Source: Symsagittifera roscoffensis
Taxonomy: Eukaryota; Xenacoelomorpha; Acoela; Convolutidae
Assembly: GCF_963678635.1 (NCBI RefSeq)
Contig: NC_087070.1
Location: 35,159,109 to 35,219,108 of the forward strand
DNA: 60,000 bases
Direction: 5' to 3'
Made by a program: the position numbers and the translations under genes. Below, piece by piece: positions 1-12,610 of the stretch. The notes under the pieces are model-generated. The model saw only the letters and a program-made list of their open reading frames with translations. It was not told the DNA's origin and searched no databases. Position 1 is the first letter of the stretch. Every line of letters starts with the position of its first letter.

Positions 1-426
1 CTGTCAAATTATCCTGCGAAGAGCGTGAAATTGGACAGAAACCGTCTCACGAATTCAACTAAGCAGTCACTTCTCATAAAATTTAATATGTATAAATCAA
101 AATCGCTTAGGGTTTTAGCGGATACTACAGACAGTTTTTGAGGATTTTAGAGCTAAATCAGTTGCAACTAATATGGTCTACAAAAAATTTAACGGTTCTG
201 CAAAAATTAAGTTTTTTTGTGTAAAAACATTGTCTCAGAACTAAACCATGCTATCCTATTCCGAGAATTCGCATGCAAACCTAATTAACATTTTTCAAGA
301 CAACCGGAACTTTTTTGAATACGGGAAACCGCATTGAGAGCGTTTCTAACGGTGAGGTTAGTAGCCCGATCTATCTATAAACAAACAATGCAGCACTATT
401 GCATCATTCAGTTATATAATAACATG

Positions 427-787
427 AACGGATCTAGGATTTTTTCGAGGGGGTGGGGATTTTCAGAAAAAAAATTTTGAAAACTTTGACGACCTTTCCG
501 AGCTCTCCCAAAGCACTTAAATTTTTGATTTTCCGAGCTCTCCCAAAGCACTTAAAAGACGCTGTTTTGGCCAAATTTTCTGCGCGGCAGGCAAAATTTT
601 GAAAAAAAAAAATAGGCGCTCTCCCCTCAAAACTAGTATATATTGGCGCCCAAGTTGCCTTTAGAAAAATTTCAGGGTCCGTCAGCCAAAAATAGAAGAT
701 ATTTCAAAATAGTTTAAAGGGGGCCCTTTGGGTCGGCAGGGGGCCGAATCCCTGAGGGAAAGGCGTCCCCCCAAATCCGCCCCTGGT
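427..787. mobile_element. hAT-like MITE, copy 1 (361 bp)
   Basis: The element is bounded by an 8-bp direct repeat ATAACATG at 419-426 and 788-795, the target-site duplication length typical of hAT transposons. The right end reads CCCCCCAAATCCGCCCCTG, the reverse complement of the left end of the copy at 4771. The left end (CGGATCTAGG) is decayed. The segment at 719-775 matches, inverted, the copies at 4.8 and 16.55 kb around GCCGACCCAAAGG. A 27-bp internal duplication containing GAGCTCTCCCAAAGCAC lies at 495-521 and 530-556. There is no transposase, so it is non-autonomous. The superfamily is inferred from duplication length and end sequence. Confidence 0.7.
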
Positions 788-795
788 ATAACATG

Positions 796-2132
796 AGGTT
801 ATTTTTGGAGATTAATGAAAACCAGCGCATGAGTCAAAGAGTGAAATCGGTGTTAGAAAAAATATTTTTAGCTCTTCAGTGCTTCAAAATGATTGACCTT
901 CAAAAACTAATATGAGCCAGAAATTTATGCTGACATTTATCTTAACCTTTCAAATATAGTGGTGATGGACGATTATCGGACTTCCCTTTTTCGATCAAAA
1001 TTAAATCATAAGGCGCCGCAATTTTTAAATCACACAGTCATGTACAGAATTCTTTGCTCATTTTTGATTGGTCGCGGCATGTTTAACCGCGCTTTCAGCG
1101 TTCTTTGTACACTCAAAACTTTTTCGGATAGTGCGAGCACAATCGTTCATCCTCTAATTTTTTCAGAAAATGGCTCGAATAGAAACATAAATATTATTCG
1201 ACACATCAGGCATATATTCAGCACCTCGGTGGAACACAAAACTCAGCTCAACATCTTTTGCGTCAAAGAGACTTGCTAGAAACATTTCCGTGTCAACTAA
1301 ACAACCCTGCCATTTAAATGAGATAATGATCAGACTGTCAAAAAAGTCTCATACTGTTCTGAAAAATACCAATTTGGCCTAATTTAGAGAACTAACGCGC
1401 AAGTGGCTATTTAATCCGGCTAAGAAATTGCTCCAATTTGATTTGAGGCAAGTTATTTGGACTTATTAAAATGTTGCTGGACGCTAGTCACATGTTGAAA
1501 TTAACTTTTCAGATAAATAGAAAAAGTATACTTTCTATTCTTATAATTCAGATAATTTGTATGATTCTAAAACTGTTTCAAAATTATACATAACACTATT
1601 GCGACATTGTTTCAAGAAACTGCATGCTTGTATGCTTACCTTCAACCAAAAAAATTGCAGAGAAGCGTGGTATGAAAATAAAACCATTTAGACTTCAAAA
1701 AGTAGGATAAACTCATTGAACATTTGTATGCTTGGAAAAATTATTAAAAAGAAGCCTACGATGGTCAAATTAAAAATGACGTTGGAAAAAATGCTCATAT
1801 TTTTAAAGCTGCTGGCTGCTGAATGTAAATTTCAGTTGAAGGTCCTTGTCTATTTTTGACATTTTGCTCAACTGAATAAACATTTGCAAGAACAGAAAAC
1901 GCAAATTGTACAGCAAAACATTTGAAAGTGTTTACGCAAAATTCAAGATAATCGGATTTTTTTAATTTAACTATTTTTTTTTAATTATTATATAATTTCA
2001 GTGTCAAAAATAAGTCTGATCTTAAGATCAAGTCAACCGCTCAAGTTTTGTTAGAGCAAAATTAATAATTAATTGTTTTTTCCGTAAATTGCCTTCTCAT
2101 CTCATTTCTGGTTTTCTAGTTTAGTATGTGTC
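796..2132. other. AT-rich stretch without a recognisable gene
   Basis: No recognisable gene, RNA gene or repeat boundary is visible. A plus-strand frame from an ATG near 965 to 1279 is open for about 100 codons but has no recognisable motif and no splice context that would support it. Confidence 0.5.
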
Positions 2133-2171
2133 TGCTTACATACGAGTATGAAGATGCGGTTGTCTAAATAC
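2133..2171. mobile_element. solo terminal arm of the 17.7-kb MITE family
   Basis: The 39 bases from TGCTTACATACGAGTATG to GGTTGTCTAAATAC match the right arm of the MITE at 17744-17938. No partner arm is visible nearby, so this is a solo or truncated end. Confidence 0.6.
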
Positions 2172-2815
2172 AGACTGCTCTTCGCACAGAAAACTCGTTT
2201 GTGGTAAAGTTTGGTGCAATTTTAGATCCCCATTTGCCGCGATTAGGATTCCCAAAAAAAGTCTCAGTCTGAATTTCAGTATTGCAGACAAAAGTTCTGA
2301 TTCAGAGAGTGCAAAATTTACATTTTTGTTGCAATTTTTCTCATCTAATTCAACAGTAATAACCTAATTTAACAGTCTTTTATCTTAAAAACACCTTCAT
2401 CAGAAACAAAAACTTTTTTGTTTGGTAAGAAACCTAATACAAAAATAAATGATAATAATTTAAAAGGAATGTTAAAATTTCATTGGTTAGTAAATGTAGT
2501 GAATTTTACAGTGAATAGAATCATCATTTCAAAAAAATTATAGTCATTACTATAATAAAATTTTTGATATAAATTTTAACAATAGGAATTTTTTACAATT
2601 TGAGTTTGATTTGAAATTTGGTAACTTTGAAATTTCAAAAAATGGAATTTGCCGAAACCTTAGTTGTTTCTCTACTAAATTAAGTGAGAAGAATAAAAGT
2701 TTTTGAGACATTGGAATTTTCCCAATGACAAAGTTTTTCTCATAACAAATTAAAGAGTCATCGCTTTCACAAAACAAATTCTCCAAAATATGTTTTTTTT
2801 TATTCAACCTTTCAT
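2172..2815. other. AT-rich stretch, nothing recognised
   Basis: No gene is supported. A minus-strand frame at 2550-2807 is lysine/phenylalanine-rich low-complexity sequence and is not considered coding. Confidence 0.4.
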
Positions 2816-2819
2816 CTCA

Positions 2820-3145
2820 AGTTTGATGGGGTAGTTTTTAAGAAAAGTCAAAAAATTTCTAGAAAATGGTCAGAACTTCAAAAATTTGAATTTTCAACTC
2901 CCATAATTTTTTCTGCGATAAGTAGTTTGTAGCCACTTCAGCAGAGAAAAATCGTAAGAACGAGTTTCTCGAAAAAATACTTTGAAAAATTGGCAATTTA
3001 GTCTTCGAGAAAAATCAAAAAATTTACGAAAAGTAGTCAGAGTCTTATATATTTGACATTTTGATGGCTATAACATTTTTCTTGAAAAATTAAGACCATA
3101 ATTTTTTGTGTAAAAAACGTAGCCGGTTACGTATGGGAGCTTCCT
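2820..3145. repeat. diverged interspersed repeat (family shared with 9.2 kb)
   Basis: Two diverged copies (about 2820-2945 and 3000-3145) of a segment with a CAAGAAAAA..CAAAAAATTT core. The second ends in a stretch with GTAGCCGGTTACGTATGGGAG at 3118-3138, found again as GTAGCCGCTTATGCAGGGGAG at 9299-9319. Confidence 0.45.
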
Positions 3146-3177
3146 TTAACCCTTTTGATCCACAATCAAGCTCTAAA

Positions 3178-3296
3178 AAGCATCCGGCCGGACTCCAAGC
3201 TCAAACCTTAGGACGAATAAGCGATCAACTTTCCTCCAGGCCAAGTAGAAAGGAACCTGGAAGTTGTCAAGGTTCAATAAGAAAGCAACTTCAATT
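3178..3296. repeat. dispersed ~115-bp repeat, copy 1
   Basis: Starts near CATCCGGCCGGACTC and includes AACCTGGAAGTTGTCAAGG. A diverged copy in the same orientation lies at 33121-33231 (CCGGCCGGGACTC ... ATCCTGGATATTGCAAAGG). The nature of the element is unknown. Confidence 0.5.
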
Positions 3297-3299
3297 TCC

Positions 3300-4770
3300 T
3301 GTGATGAAAAATTTTTGGAAAGAAAAAAGTCTAAGTTCCCAATTATAATAGCTGCGTGTTTTTGTGTTCGTTTTGACATCAAAATCAAAAGAGTATTCAA
3401 TTAGAATTACTTAAATGATATTTTAAACACCAAAACGTACCGTAGAATAAACAAAAATCACCTAGATTAAATAGAAGCCATAGACGCAACCATCAGAGAG
3501 CTGCCCTCTTCCAGTTTTAAGTGTTATTAATCACTTATAAAATCAGTTTAATTCAAGTTATTGAATATTTTAGATACTTATAGAGTTGATTATTACTCCG
3601 TTTGATTTTCGATGTAATTAAAACCACTTGAAACTTGACTGTAACTTGATTTCATTTTTTAAGAAATATAAAACTGCATCTGAAGTAATTAGAATGATAT
3701 TTTTCATATTTTGGCTGGCAAACAATTTTGGAAACAATTTCAGCAGATTTCAAATCAGTTCAAGTAAAAACTGTTTCTTCTTCATTTGGGCTCGTTACAA
3801 AATTGCTAATTTTCATATATTTTTCAGCAAACAGTTTTTGTTTGTTGATTAAATTGGCAGCTATTTTTCATTCTCAGCGAGAATTTTTCAACTAATTTGA
3901 AGGGATCTCTATGAAACTTTCAGTTTGTGGCAAAAATTTGTGTCAAATGATTCAAAAAAAGACAAAATCACTTGGAAAAGCATGTGATAACGCTTTTTTT
4001 AGTAAAAAAATTAAAAAAAAACTGTTTGAAAAGTCGGAACATTCAAAGAGTTGTTTTAGCACGAGCTTTTTTAGCCTGCCTAAAGAAACAGTTTTAGACC
4101 AAAGAATCTTTTCGTTTTTCCTCTAAAACAGAGAAAGACATAACTTTTATGCCATATGATCATGAACTTAATTACTACGAGATTGGTGGTAGCGTTTTAA
4201 CATGCTGTAAAAGATCAATCTATATGGTAAAACACTTTGAGTTGACATTAAAAAATCAGTTAATTGAATACATTAATTGGTAAGAAAATATACAAGCACA
4301 ATTTTGTAGGCAAAAAATTGACACATTCAACAAGCTTTCAAAGGTGAGAGTTTGCGCCAAATTGCATTTTTTGGGCTGAATAGGGTCTTCATAGGGCTAA
4401 CGGAGAGCTCATATATCCCCCATCGATAACATTTTAGATATGTCCCTCTGAGTTACTGTATTGCTCTGTAAATAATTTAAGCGTTTGTAAAACGCGCTAG
4501 AATTTTTTGCAGAAACGATTATAGATTTCAACCAACTTCAAACAATTTTGAGCGCGGGTAAACTCGCCGCCTACCCTGTGGGCACAAAAATTCAGTTGAA
4601 ATGAGCAACGCGTAAATTTTCGAACTAAAGCGTCAGTTTATTAAAAAACCGTCAAATAAACGTTCGATTTGATCACTAAAAAGTTCTGAAAAATGTCCAC
4701 TCATCTGTCTTTCTTATTTTTCAAAATTTAAACAAAAACTGGTCGACAAAAACTTGGGTATTTGTATAAT
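3300..4770. other. AT-rich non-coding stretch
   Basis: Long A/T runs. Short open frames at 3628-3852 and 3911-4126 are phenylalanine/lysine-rich and have no recognisable domain. No RNA gene was recognised. Confidence 0.4.
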
Positions 4771-4936
4771 CAGGGGCGGATTTAGGGGGAGGGGACCGAC
4801 GTCCTCCTTCTCTCGGGGATTCGACCCCCTGCCGACCCAAAGGGTCCTCCCTTTGTACTATTTTGAGATATCCATTTTTGGCTGGCTGAACCTAAAATTT
4901 TTTCTAAAGGCGCCCCTCGACGCTAAAATATACTAA
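4771..4936. mobile_element. hAT-like MITE, copy 2 (left-end fragment)
   Basis: The intact left terminus CAGGGGCGGATTTAGGGGGA is followed by TTCGACCCCCTGCCGACCCA, shared with copy 3 and inverted in copy 1, up to the motif AAAATATACTAAT. No right terminus follows. A near-identical ~19-bp segment GGTCGAC(C)AAAAnTTnGGGT flanks the fragment at about 4741 and 4952, which may mark an insertion or deletion footprint. Confidence 0.6.
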
Positions 4937-5120
4937 TCGGAAAAACAATTTGGTCGACCAAAATTAGGGTCAACATTTTTTAAACAATAAATTTTGGGGT
5001 ACTTCACTAAATTTTACAAATTATTGTAATTGATTTTTTTTCCGGGAGTGGAAACAAAATGTCTTACCAAAGTTAGCAGAGTTTAATGATCCATAATCCA
5101 TTCATTTGAATTTTTATTAG

Positions 5121-5196
5121 ATGCAATTCGCCGGTGAATTCGCTAAGAAAGCGACGCCCGAAATAAAGACGGGAAACGAAATAAACGAAATGAGAG
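5121..5196 (+). CDS. candidate small exon, function unknown
   Basis: An unusually GC-balanced 76-bp stretch in AT-rich surroundings. It follows a TTTTTATTAG acceptor-like sequence, begins with ATG, and runs 25 codons plus one base to GAGAG|GTAAAT, a donor-like site. The peptide begins MQFAGEFAKKATPEIK. I do not recognise a family and see no partner exon, so this is only a candidate. Confidence 0.25.
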
Positions 5197-5199
5197 GTA

Positions 5200-8100
5200 A
5201 ATTTCTCGATATCTTTTATCCAAATTCAATGCCCGAATTGATTTAATTGCGTACAATTTGGGCGAATTAGCCAATACGAACGTGTACATTAAAAATTAAT
5301 GTGTTTCCAGATTAAAACAGAAATAATTGCTCTGGGCGCAGGTTGGGTTTATGGAGAGCTGGGTTGTAAAAATAACACAGATACTGTTTCACGCATGAAC
5401 GAATGATCACCAAAAATTTACCCAAAAGCTCAACCGAATAATAGGAAAAGACCACAGCTAGCTAGCTGTCTGTGCCTCAAAACCGATGAAAATATAAGCC
5501 GATTGAAAATGTAGATTTACAAAATTTTGGCTTGAATGATATATAAAAACAAGTTATCCAAGGAAGTAATTTAACAATTAGTACGGGTAGGTCGGTTGAG
5601 AATTTTGCCTAAAAATTTTTAATTTCTCTTAAATTTTTGATTCAGTTGTCACGCGTCCTTTCAGATTTCTAAACCTGGATTCTGATTGGCTAGTTTTTTT
5701 CTGCCCATAGGTCCTTCGGCCATGAAAAATTCGCCACATAAAAGAGGGCAAAGCAGGTAGGGTTAAATCATGCGGTCATTTTGTTCACGCAGAAAGGGCC
5801 TGATATATCAACTGCGCCTGAAAGCCCTTCTTGCACTGATTATTCTTCTGTTTTTTATAAATACCACTAACCTTCAGGCTTACCCACACGAAACTAGAAT
5901 AAACGCCCAAATAAATTACATTTTGAATCATAATACGGCAATAGTTTAACTAAAAGTATGAACAATTATCTAAAATCATTCTAATTTTTCTTATTAATTC
6001 ACCAAATTACAGTTTTTTCAAAAATGTCATTGTTTTATTAATTTTTGATATCAAATTTGTGAAAATTTACATACAAAAATGATTTTTTTTTCGGTTTAGA
6101 GAGCATAAGTTCGTGTATGAGGGATTTTCCGCGTGAATTTTCCTGTGGATTTTAGCCTTTCTTATTATAAGCCAGCACTCACCAATCAGAATAAGTTCCA
6201 TTAGTGGAGGCAGACAAGACAGTTCACAGTTGCACGATTGACACACATGTCAGCCCTGGTGAAATAATAAAATCAAGACCACTTACCAACAACACTAAGC
6301 CAAAATCACCATTTCACAGTTCAAACTCGCTCCTCTGCACAACCTCCTTAATTTTATCTCAAAAGCAGCAAGTGGCAGGCATGAATACCCTTGCATGCTT
6401 AAAAAAAGAAACTGAAAAAAAAGTTGACATATGAAACTGAACAGACCGGTCGAAGAGCAGAAAATTGAAATGCAGTACATGAGTACTTTCTTCCGGGCGA
6501 AAGAGGGGAGGGGGGCGGTATTGTTGGATGAAATAAGCGGTGACTTTTTTATCACCAAAAACTCTTCTTTGATAAACATTAAAATTCCGAGCTGATACAC
6601 GCGAACTTTATTTAATCAATCAGAAAGTTCTTGGGAATTTTTAGGCGAAAGATGGAAATGTGACAATTAATCCTTCGGAGTTCGGCTTTCGGAGAATATT
6701 TGGATAGGCGCACTCTTTAGTAAAATCAGAGCAGGCTGCGTAATTGGATTACAGATCCCAGTCAAGTGCTGATTTTCTCTGCTGAAGTTGCCTTCAAGAC
6801 AGATAGAAAGACGAATAAATTTAAGCAATACTAAAAATGAAAATGAAATCTAAGAGAGGGACAATTTCATGGGAGTAAGAATGACTGGTTCTGGTACAAA
6901 ATTTTGCATTACAGCAGAGATGATTTTATAGGGCAGAGCAATTGAAATGCTTTACAATACAGGTCGAAATTGCACTCTAAACGTCATGAAAACTAGATAA
7001 CGCCATCTCGATTGATCGAGTATATTCATGTACTACATTAATTTCAACAATGGTCGGAAAACTTCATTGTGCGACTGAAAAATTTTTATCGAAAAAAAAT
7101 TTCGAAGCATGCATGAAACAAAATCATGCATAAATCATGTTCGAGATAATAAAATCATAGGTCAAATGTATATTCTATCAAATTTGTTCAAAAAATAGGC
7201 CAAAAATTTAATAACATGGTCCTAAATTTCCAAACTGGGTAATTTGAATCCTTATTTTTTAAACCTTTGTTTTTTTAACGTAGAAATTTTACACATTTTC
7301 ACCTTGTAGTGGATGGAATAAGCAGAACGATAAATATATAGATTTCAAACCATAAATCGAAGAATTTAAACCCATTAGAAACTTGTCATAGATTTACAAA
7401 CAAAAACTAATGCAAGTAAAATTTATTGAGTACCAAGAAGATGCTGCTTACTTGATTAGAAAACTGATAAATTTCGTGAAATTTCAAAAATTGATCAGCT
7501 GCGTCTCTATAGCTTGGTTCCTCAAATATCAAAAGTATAGTTAAAACAAAAACTTTTTTCCCCTTGAGCTACTAGTGTACGATTATAGCAGCAACTACAA
7601 AGCAAAATGCAGGGCGTTCAAATTTCGGATTCGATGTAAAGTGAACACATGGCTGGTGCAAACCCAATAAGATATCCATTCAAACTTCCAAGTACATCCA
7701 TATATGAGTTGGCAAATCGGGTTCGCCAATAGAGCTGACATTGCATCGCAAAAAATTCAAGAAGGCAGTTATTTCAAAGATCTTGCAGTTTTTAATGATA
7801 AAAATTGACTTTTGTGAATCTTATTGGCCATGTATGCAAAAAATGGCAAAGTTCAACAACGCAAATTTTCAAAAAAGTGGTTTAACAAAATTTCGGAATA
7901 ACTGTTTGTAAATCACTTGCTTTTGGCTCTACCGGAAAAAGGCGAGAAACTCGATCAAAAGATTTGTGAATATGCCAGCAGCATGGACTGAAACTAGAAG
8001 GAAATCTCTACGTGTTTTGCTCATTAAAGCTTATAATTTCCTGGTTTGAATGAGCTACTGTCTGATAAATGTTTGAAAACGCGATCTAAGCTAAGAGCGC

Positions 8101-9070
8101 TCAAAAGAGAATTTCTTGAAAGATGACGAAAACGTAATGCAACTTTTCATCTAAAACTTGCACGTTCTGTTTGTGGTTTTTTTCTTCTATTTTGCTCTAC
8201 TTTTCCTAGTGCATTACATCAAGAGCAAATGTGCTTTTTGTAGGTCATTCATTGTAAAAATTTTAAATACAATTGTTCAAAATGAGAAACATCGATTTTT
8301 GCCTAACTAAATAAACTATATCTAGTTGTTAAGCTGCCCTAACCCCCCCCCCCAAGCTGCCCTGAAGTTCCCCCTTTCAAACATTGACCAGCCGTGTCGC
8401 TATAGCTTGGTTCCTCAAACATCGAAAGCTCAGTCATAAACAAAGATTTGATGTTCCCCCTAAGCTGCTCTAAAGTTCCCCTCTAAGCTGCTCTAAACTC
8501 CCCCCCCCTCTAACCTGTCCTAAAAATATTAGAATGATCGAGATTCTGCAAAACGATTTTTTGTTCAAAGTTAGTGTTTCAATGCATCTAACCATATAGA
8601 GCTCCATCCAAAAGAACCGATGACCAAAATTCCCTTTTCCAAGGTTTCAGGTACTCAAAACATATTTTCTCCGATGCTTCTTTTCAACCATCCCTAAATC
8701 TTATTAAACGTAATACCGCAACTCATATTTAAGAACCGTCTTTACTTTTGGAAACAGCTGTCTTTTAAAAACCTCTTTAATTGGTTTTACCTGCCAACAG
8801 TGTTTGAGCGAGTCTCTCGAGTGTCTTTTATAATTGATTCATTTTTCTACAAATAATTTTTGCTCTTTAAGAGGATTAGAAATAAAACCTGACAATCTCC
8901 ATCCATTTGTCTAAAATGACATCAGATTATTTTCAAGCGTTAATAATCGATTAAATAAATTTTAGTAGCAGTCTTACCAAAAGTGAGAAAAATCTAATAT
9001 TAGAGCAATTAACGCCATTTCAACTGTCCAAAACGGACTGCATTTGCAGCGTTTTCGTTTGAATTTTTCA
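5200..9070. other. non-coding stretch with scattered short repeats
   Basis: No gene is recognised over nearly 4 kb. There is a diverged direct repeat of about 38 bp (core CTATAGCTTGGTTCCTCAAA) at 7496-7534 and 8388-8426, the second amid C-tracts at 8342-8353 and 8501-8509 with repeated AAGCTGCYCTAA motifs. Open frames at 6204-6434 and 6295-6600 (opposite strands) have no recognisable features. Confidence 0.4.
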
Positions 9071-9073
9071 TCA

Positions 9074-9110
9074 ACACAGAGGCGAAGCTGAGTTTCGCAC
9101 CACTTGCGAT
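9074..9110. repeat. dispersed hairpin motif, copy 1
   Basis: AGGCGAAGCTGAGTTTCGCA contains the short inverted pair GCGAA/TTCGC and is followed by CCACTTGCGAT. Related copies are at 30259, 31121 and 32521, with weaker ones near 18155 and 20938. Confidence 0.5.
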
Positions 9111-9164
9111 TTAAAACAAGAAAAATATTTAAAAAATATAGAATATAGACCAGTGCCCATTAAC

Positions 9165-9420
9165 TCCCATGAACCCACAATATCAGATTTGAGATGTTAG
9201 TTTTCAAGAAAAACCAAAAAGAACAACAAAACGGTCAAAAATCAAAAAATGGACTTTTCCCAGAGCAGACACTTTTAGTGTAGTAAAAAAAATTGGGCGT
9301 AGCCGCTTATGCAGGGGAGCTTTTATAAAGAATTCTAATCACTTAAACCAAAAACTCATATTTGAGAGGGTCACTTATCGAGAAAAAATCAAAAAACATG
9401 GGTGAAACAATCCACCACAC
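9165..9420. repeat. diverged interspersed repeat (family of 2.8-3.1 kb)
   Basis: Repeats the CAAGAAAAACCAAAAAG / CGGTCAAAA pattern and the GTAGCCGCTTATGCAGGGGAG segment seen at 2.8-3.1 kb, followed by another partial copy around 9345-9400. Confidence 0.4.
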
Positions 9421-10782
9421 TTTTTCGAAGGCGGTGCACATAGGGGTCAAATAGAAAAAACTCTAGGGGAGTATTCAGGCACACAAGGAAGTGAGCGGCG
9501 TTTTAATTGATACCTTTTTTTTATCAAACTCAGCAGAAGTGTCTGAGAAAAATAAAAAATTTTGCAAATTGTGAAAACATTTTTTGAAACAAAAACTTAA
9601 ATTTCAACAAACTGATTGTTTATTATACAACCAGCTTGAAAAGTGCCGAGGGGAATGTTAAAATTGTGTTTCCCTTGAAACGACCCAAATTTAAGTCCTT
9701 AAGCCGATGAAAAATTGGCCAAATTATTTTGGGCCGAAGAATTTTTTTTAGCAAAACAAAAAAAAATCAAAGAAGGAAATCAAGGCCAGTAAAATTATAT
9801 ATTGGAGGAGTAAATCAAACACTGAAAACAATTTTAAAAAAATGCGCGCAGCAAAAAAAAAACGATTCCAAAATATGACAACAAGGCCAACATCAAATCA
9901 GCAGACAAATAATTGGCCGACATTTTTATTTGATACAGAATATTTCCCATTTGAAAAAAAAGTCCTACACCAATTCGAAATCAGGACCTTTGCCGTTCAA
10001 CGCATAATAATTACCTGCATTATGAAACAAATGATTCAAATGTTTCTGTTAAACCAGTTATTAACCTGGAAAAAATTCTATTTTCCAGTTTGATAACGCT
10101 TGCTAATCGCAAGCGTAAAAATAAATTTTGATTGGTTGACAAAGTTTTTGCGCAATTGCTCTTTTGCACATGAGGAATTCTCGGAAAGCTAGATTGGGAC
10201 TATGGAAGAGGGTAGTCAACTGTGCCAAAGCAGAACAGTACCGAAACTGAAAAATTTCCCCTCAACAGTTCCAAGAGTTGACGAATTTTTGCACTGCTGA
10301 TTTTCGGCACTGTTGAACGCCCCTCTAAGAGCAGTACAGCAGTGCCAAAAAATGTTGCTCCTCATTGCGAAAATCAAACAGCACGCAAGTCGATCAGTTT
10401 TTGGGAAGGGGGCAAAACATTTTTGCAAATAAATGCATCTTTAAGTTTCAAGTTTTGTCGAAATATTCATCTCAATTTTTATACCGTCCTGATGATTCGT
10501 TAACCGGTCATTTTATCAAAATCACATGTTTCTCATTATGATGTTTTTAGTAGTTTCAAGGATAAATTGTTCCACAAAGTCATTTTGGTTCAAGACTCAT
10601 GTGTTTTGTTTTATGTAGCTATACGATTTTACAGAAAAAATGGAATCAATTCGAAATCATTTTTAAGTTGATTCGTTATATTTGGTTTTAAAACAGTGAA
10701 TTCTTTTTGGGAATACAATGAAATGATAGTGACAATATGGGGTAAAACGACCCTGTAAGAAAAGAAAAGATAACATAAGTTG
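9421..10782. other. non-coding stretch
   Basis: No gene is supported. Around 10215-10355 several copies of a CAGCAGTGCCAAAA-like motif occur in both orientations, giving a region of possible secondary structure. Confidence 0.35.
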
Positions 10783-10960
10783 CATTACGAGGCCAAACTG
10801 TGCACTGGCTAGGCACAAACTTTGGTGTTTGTAGGTCTCTGTTTGTAGATCTTTGGAACAGATTAAATTTTGTGGGAACAATCAAAAAGAAGTGAAAAAC
10901 AAAAGAACAACAAGAAGCGTATTTTTGCGGAATCTGCTCACAACTCACAAAATACTTAGT
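10783..10960. mobile_element. MITE of the 11.4-kb family, right end lost
   Basis: Begins with the same 19-bp terminus CATTACGAGGCCAAACTGT as the complete copy at 11387 and stays recognisable through TTGCGGAATC and CACAAAAT, but lacks the right inverted terminus. Confidence 0.65.
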
Positions 10961-11386
10961 GCGAAGATTGAAAACAAAGAAAACCATTGTAAAACTGTTC
11001 CAGCAGCAGATTATGGGTCGCTCTAGCGTGCCGAAGTAGAAGAGAACCGAAAAAAATTTGGTTTCACTGCCAGAATTAAACCGTTTCCAGAAAAAATTTC
11101 TGAAAAAAAATTTTGCTTTCAACAACTGTTCACCCAGAAAAAGCATGACGCCTATTCAGGAGAGTAGTTTGTTTGATTAATTCATACCAGGATCAGTTGC
11201 AGAAAATTCATTGCTTTCTCTGCTTGTTTTCAACGGTTGTTCTCTGTAAAACTTAGTTTTGAAGCATAATACATCGACTTAGTAATTTTTTTGTTCAATT
11301 TTTTATACTTTGGAACATTTTCACTGAACAATCTATTGTTCCAAAGTTTATTTGAAATTTTTCGAAACTGAAAATGAAACTAGCGT

Positions 11387-11592
11387 CATTACGAGGCCAA
11401 ACTGTGCACTGCATAGGAGCACAATTTTGTGTCTGTATGTTCCTGGATTCCAGAGACAAGTCTTTAAACATGTGAAAATTTTGTCGGAACGATCAAAGGA
11501 AATTAAAGAACAAAAGAAGAACAAAGGGAGCGAGCGTCCTTGTTGCGGAATCAGCTTACAATACACAAAATGTACAGTTTGGCCTCGTAATG
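11387..11592. mobile_element. complete 206-bp MITE with 19-bp perfect inverted ends
   Basis: The left end CATTACGAGGCCAAACTGT (11387-11405) is repeated in exact inverse at 11574-11592. The interior is too short to encode a transposase. I see no clear target-site duplication, so the superfamily is undetermined. The reading frames crossing it on both strands reflect element sequence, not host genes. Confidence 0.75.
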
Positions 11593-11689
11593 GTCGGGCA
11601 CTTTTTTTCAGTATAAACCAGTCATCTTAGACTTTCATTTTCATAATCTTGAGACTAGGCCTCAAAATTATTTCTTGTTTTTTTTTCCA

Positions 11690-12610
11690 TAACGCACTTT
11701 CATCAACATAACTATCTGTCAGTTTACATGCTCGTATCTCTCGAAACTCTTCTGTTTTTAGCACAGACAGCTTTTCTTAATGTAGCTGCTACTATACACT
11801 GCCCGCATAACCACGCGTCACTAGTATGTTATCTCGTGTCCTTGGGCATTTTGATAGTCAAGGCCGATTTTTGGCATTATCGGTGACCTTGGGCAGTTTT
11901 AATGGTCAAAAACTACAGCATTTTAGGCGAATAAAAGTTTCGGAATTCGTTTTTTTTGTGGAAATCAGTAACAAAAAAAATTCGACGTCAAAATGAGAAA
12001 TTTTAGGCTAACTTCGCTCATATTCGTTGACCGTAAAGTAAAAACATTGCAAACAAACTAATATCTCGGTGCTAGTCCTCGCTGGTTTCATCGTACATAT
12101 GTACATCTTTCATATGCACAATTCCAGAAGAACAATCACACGCTACTAATTTTACTCCTCGACTTTTTGGTACACCTTTGTAAAAGCACTTCTTTTCATG
12201 CCATTCAGAGCACTCCTTCATGCGTTACTGGTTTTTCTCTTCATATCTTTTAATCGCCCTCTAAACTATCTTCCCAGGTCTTCCACGACACATACTTTTC
12301 AGCATAACTATCCGTTACTCGATTTTATCCTCGTTTCTCTCGTGCCACTTCTCTACTAGTCGCCACTTTTACTTCTTCCCTTGTATTCCACGACAATTTT
12401 TGTTCAGCACGACCAGCCGTTACTGATTTTTGTACTCATGTCTATCGCTACACCTCCGTACTGGTCCCCATTATTATTTCTTCGCCTATCCGACACTTTA
12501 TTAACTATTACCTACTCTCACTCGTTTTCGGTCCCCTGTTTCACAGCAATTTCTCCAACACTCACCAATGATACTTCTCCCGTGTCTTCCACAAGACAGT
12601 TCACTTTTAA
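11690..12610. repeat. old, diverged tandem repeat, period about 100 bp
   Basis: A TTCCACRAnRCA motif recurs at 12281, 12386 and 12587 (spacings 105 and 201), accompanied by CAGCAYRACYA.CCGTTACT and TTACTGGTTTTTCTC segments in fixed order. Copies are heavily diverged. Related fragments occur near 13630, 16980-17110 and 17340-18010. Confidence 0.45.

Noticed and set aside
959-1279. Plus-strand frame of about 106 codons
   Set aside because: No domain, no codon pattern different from the surroundings and no splice or promoter support.
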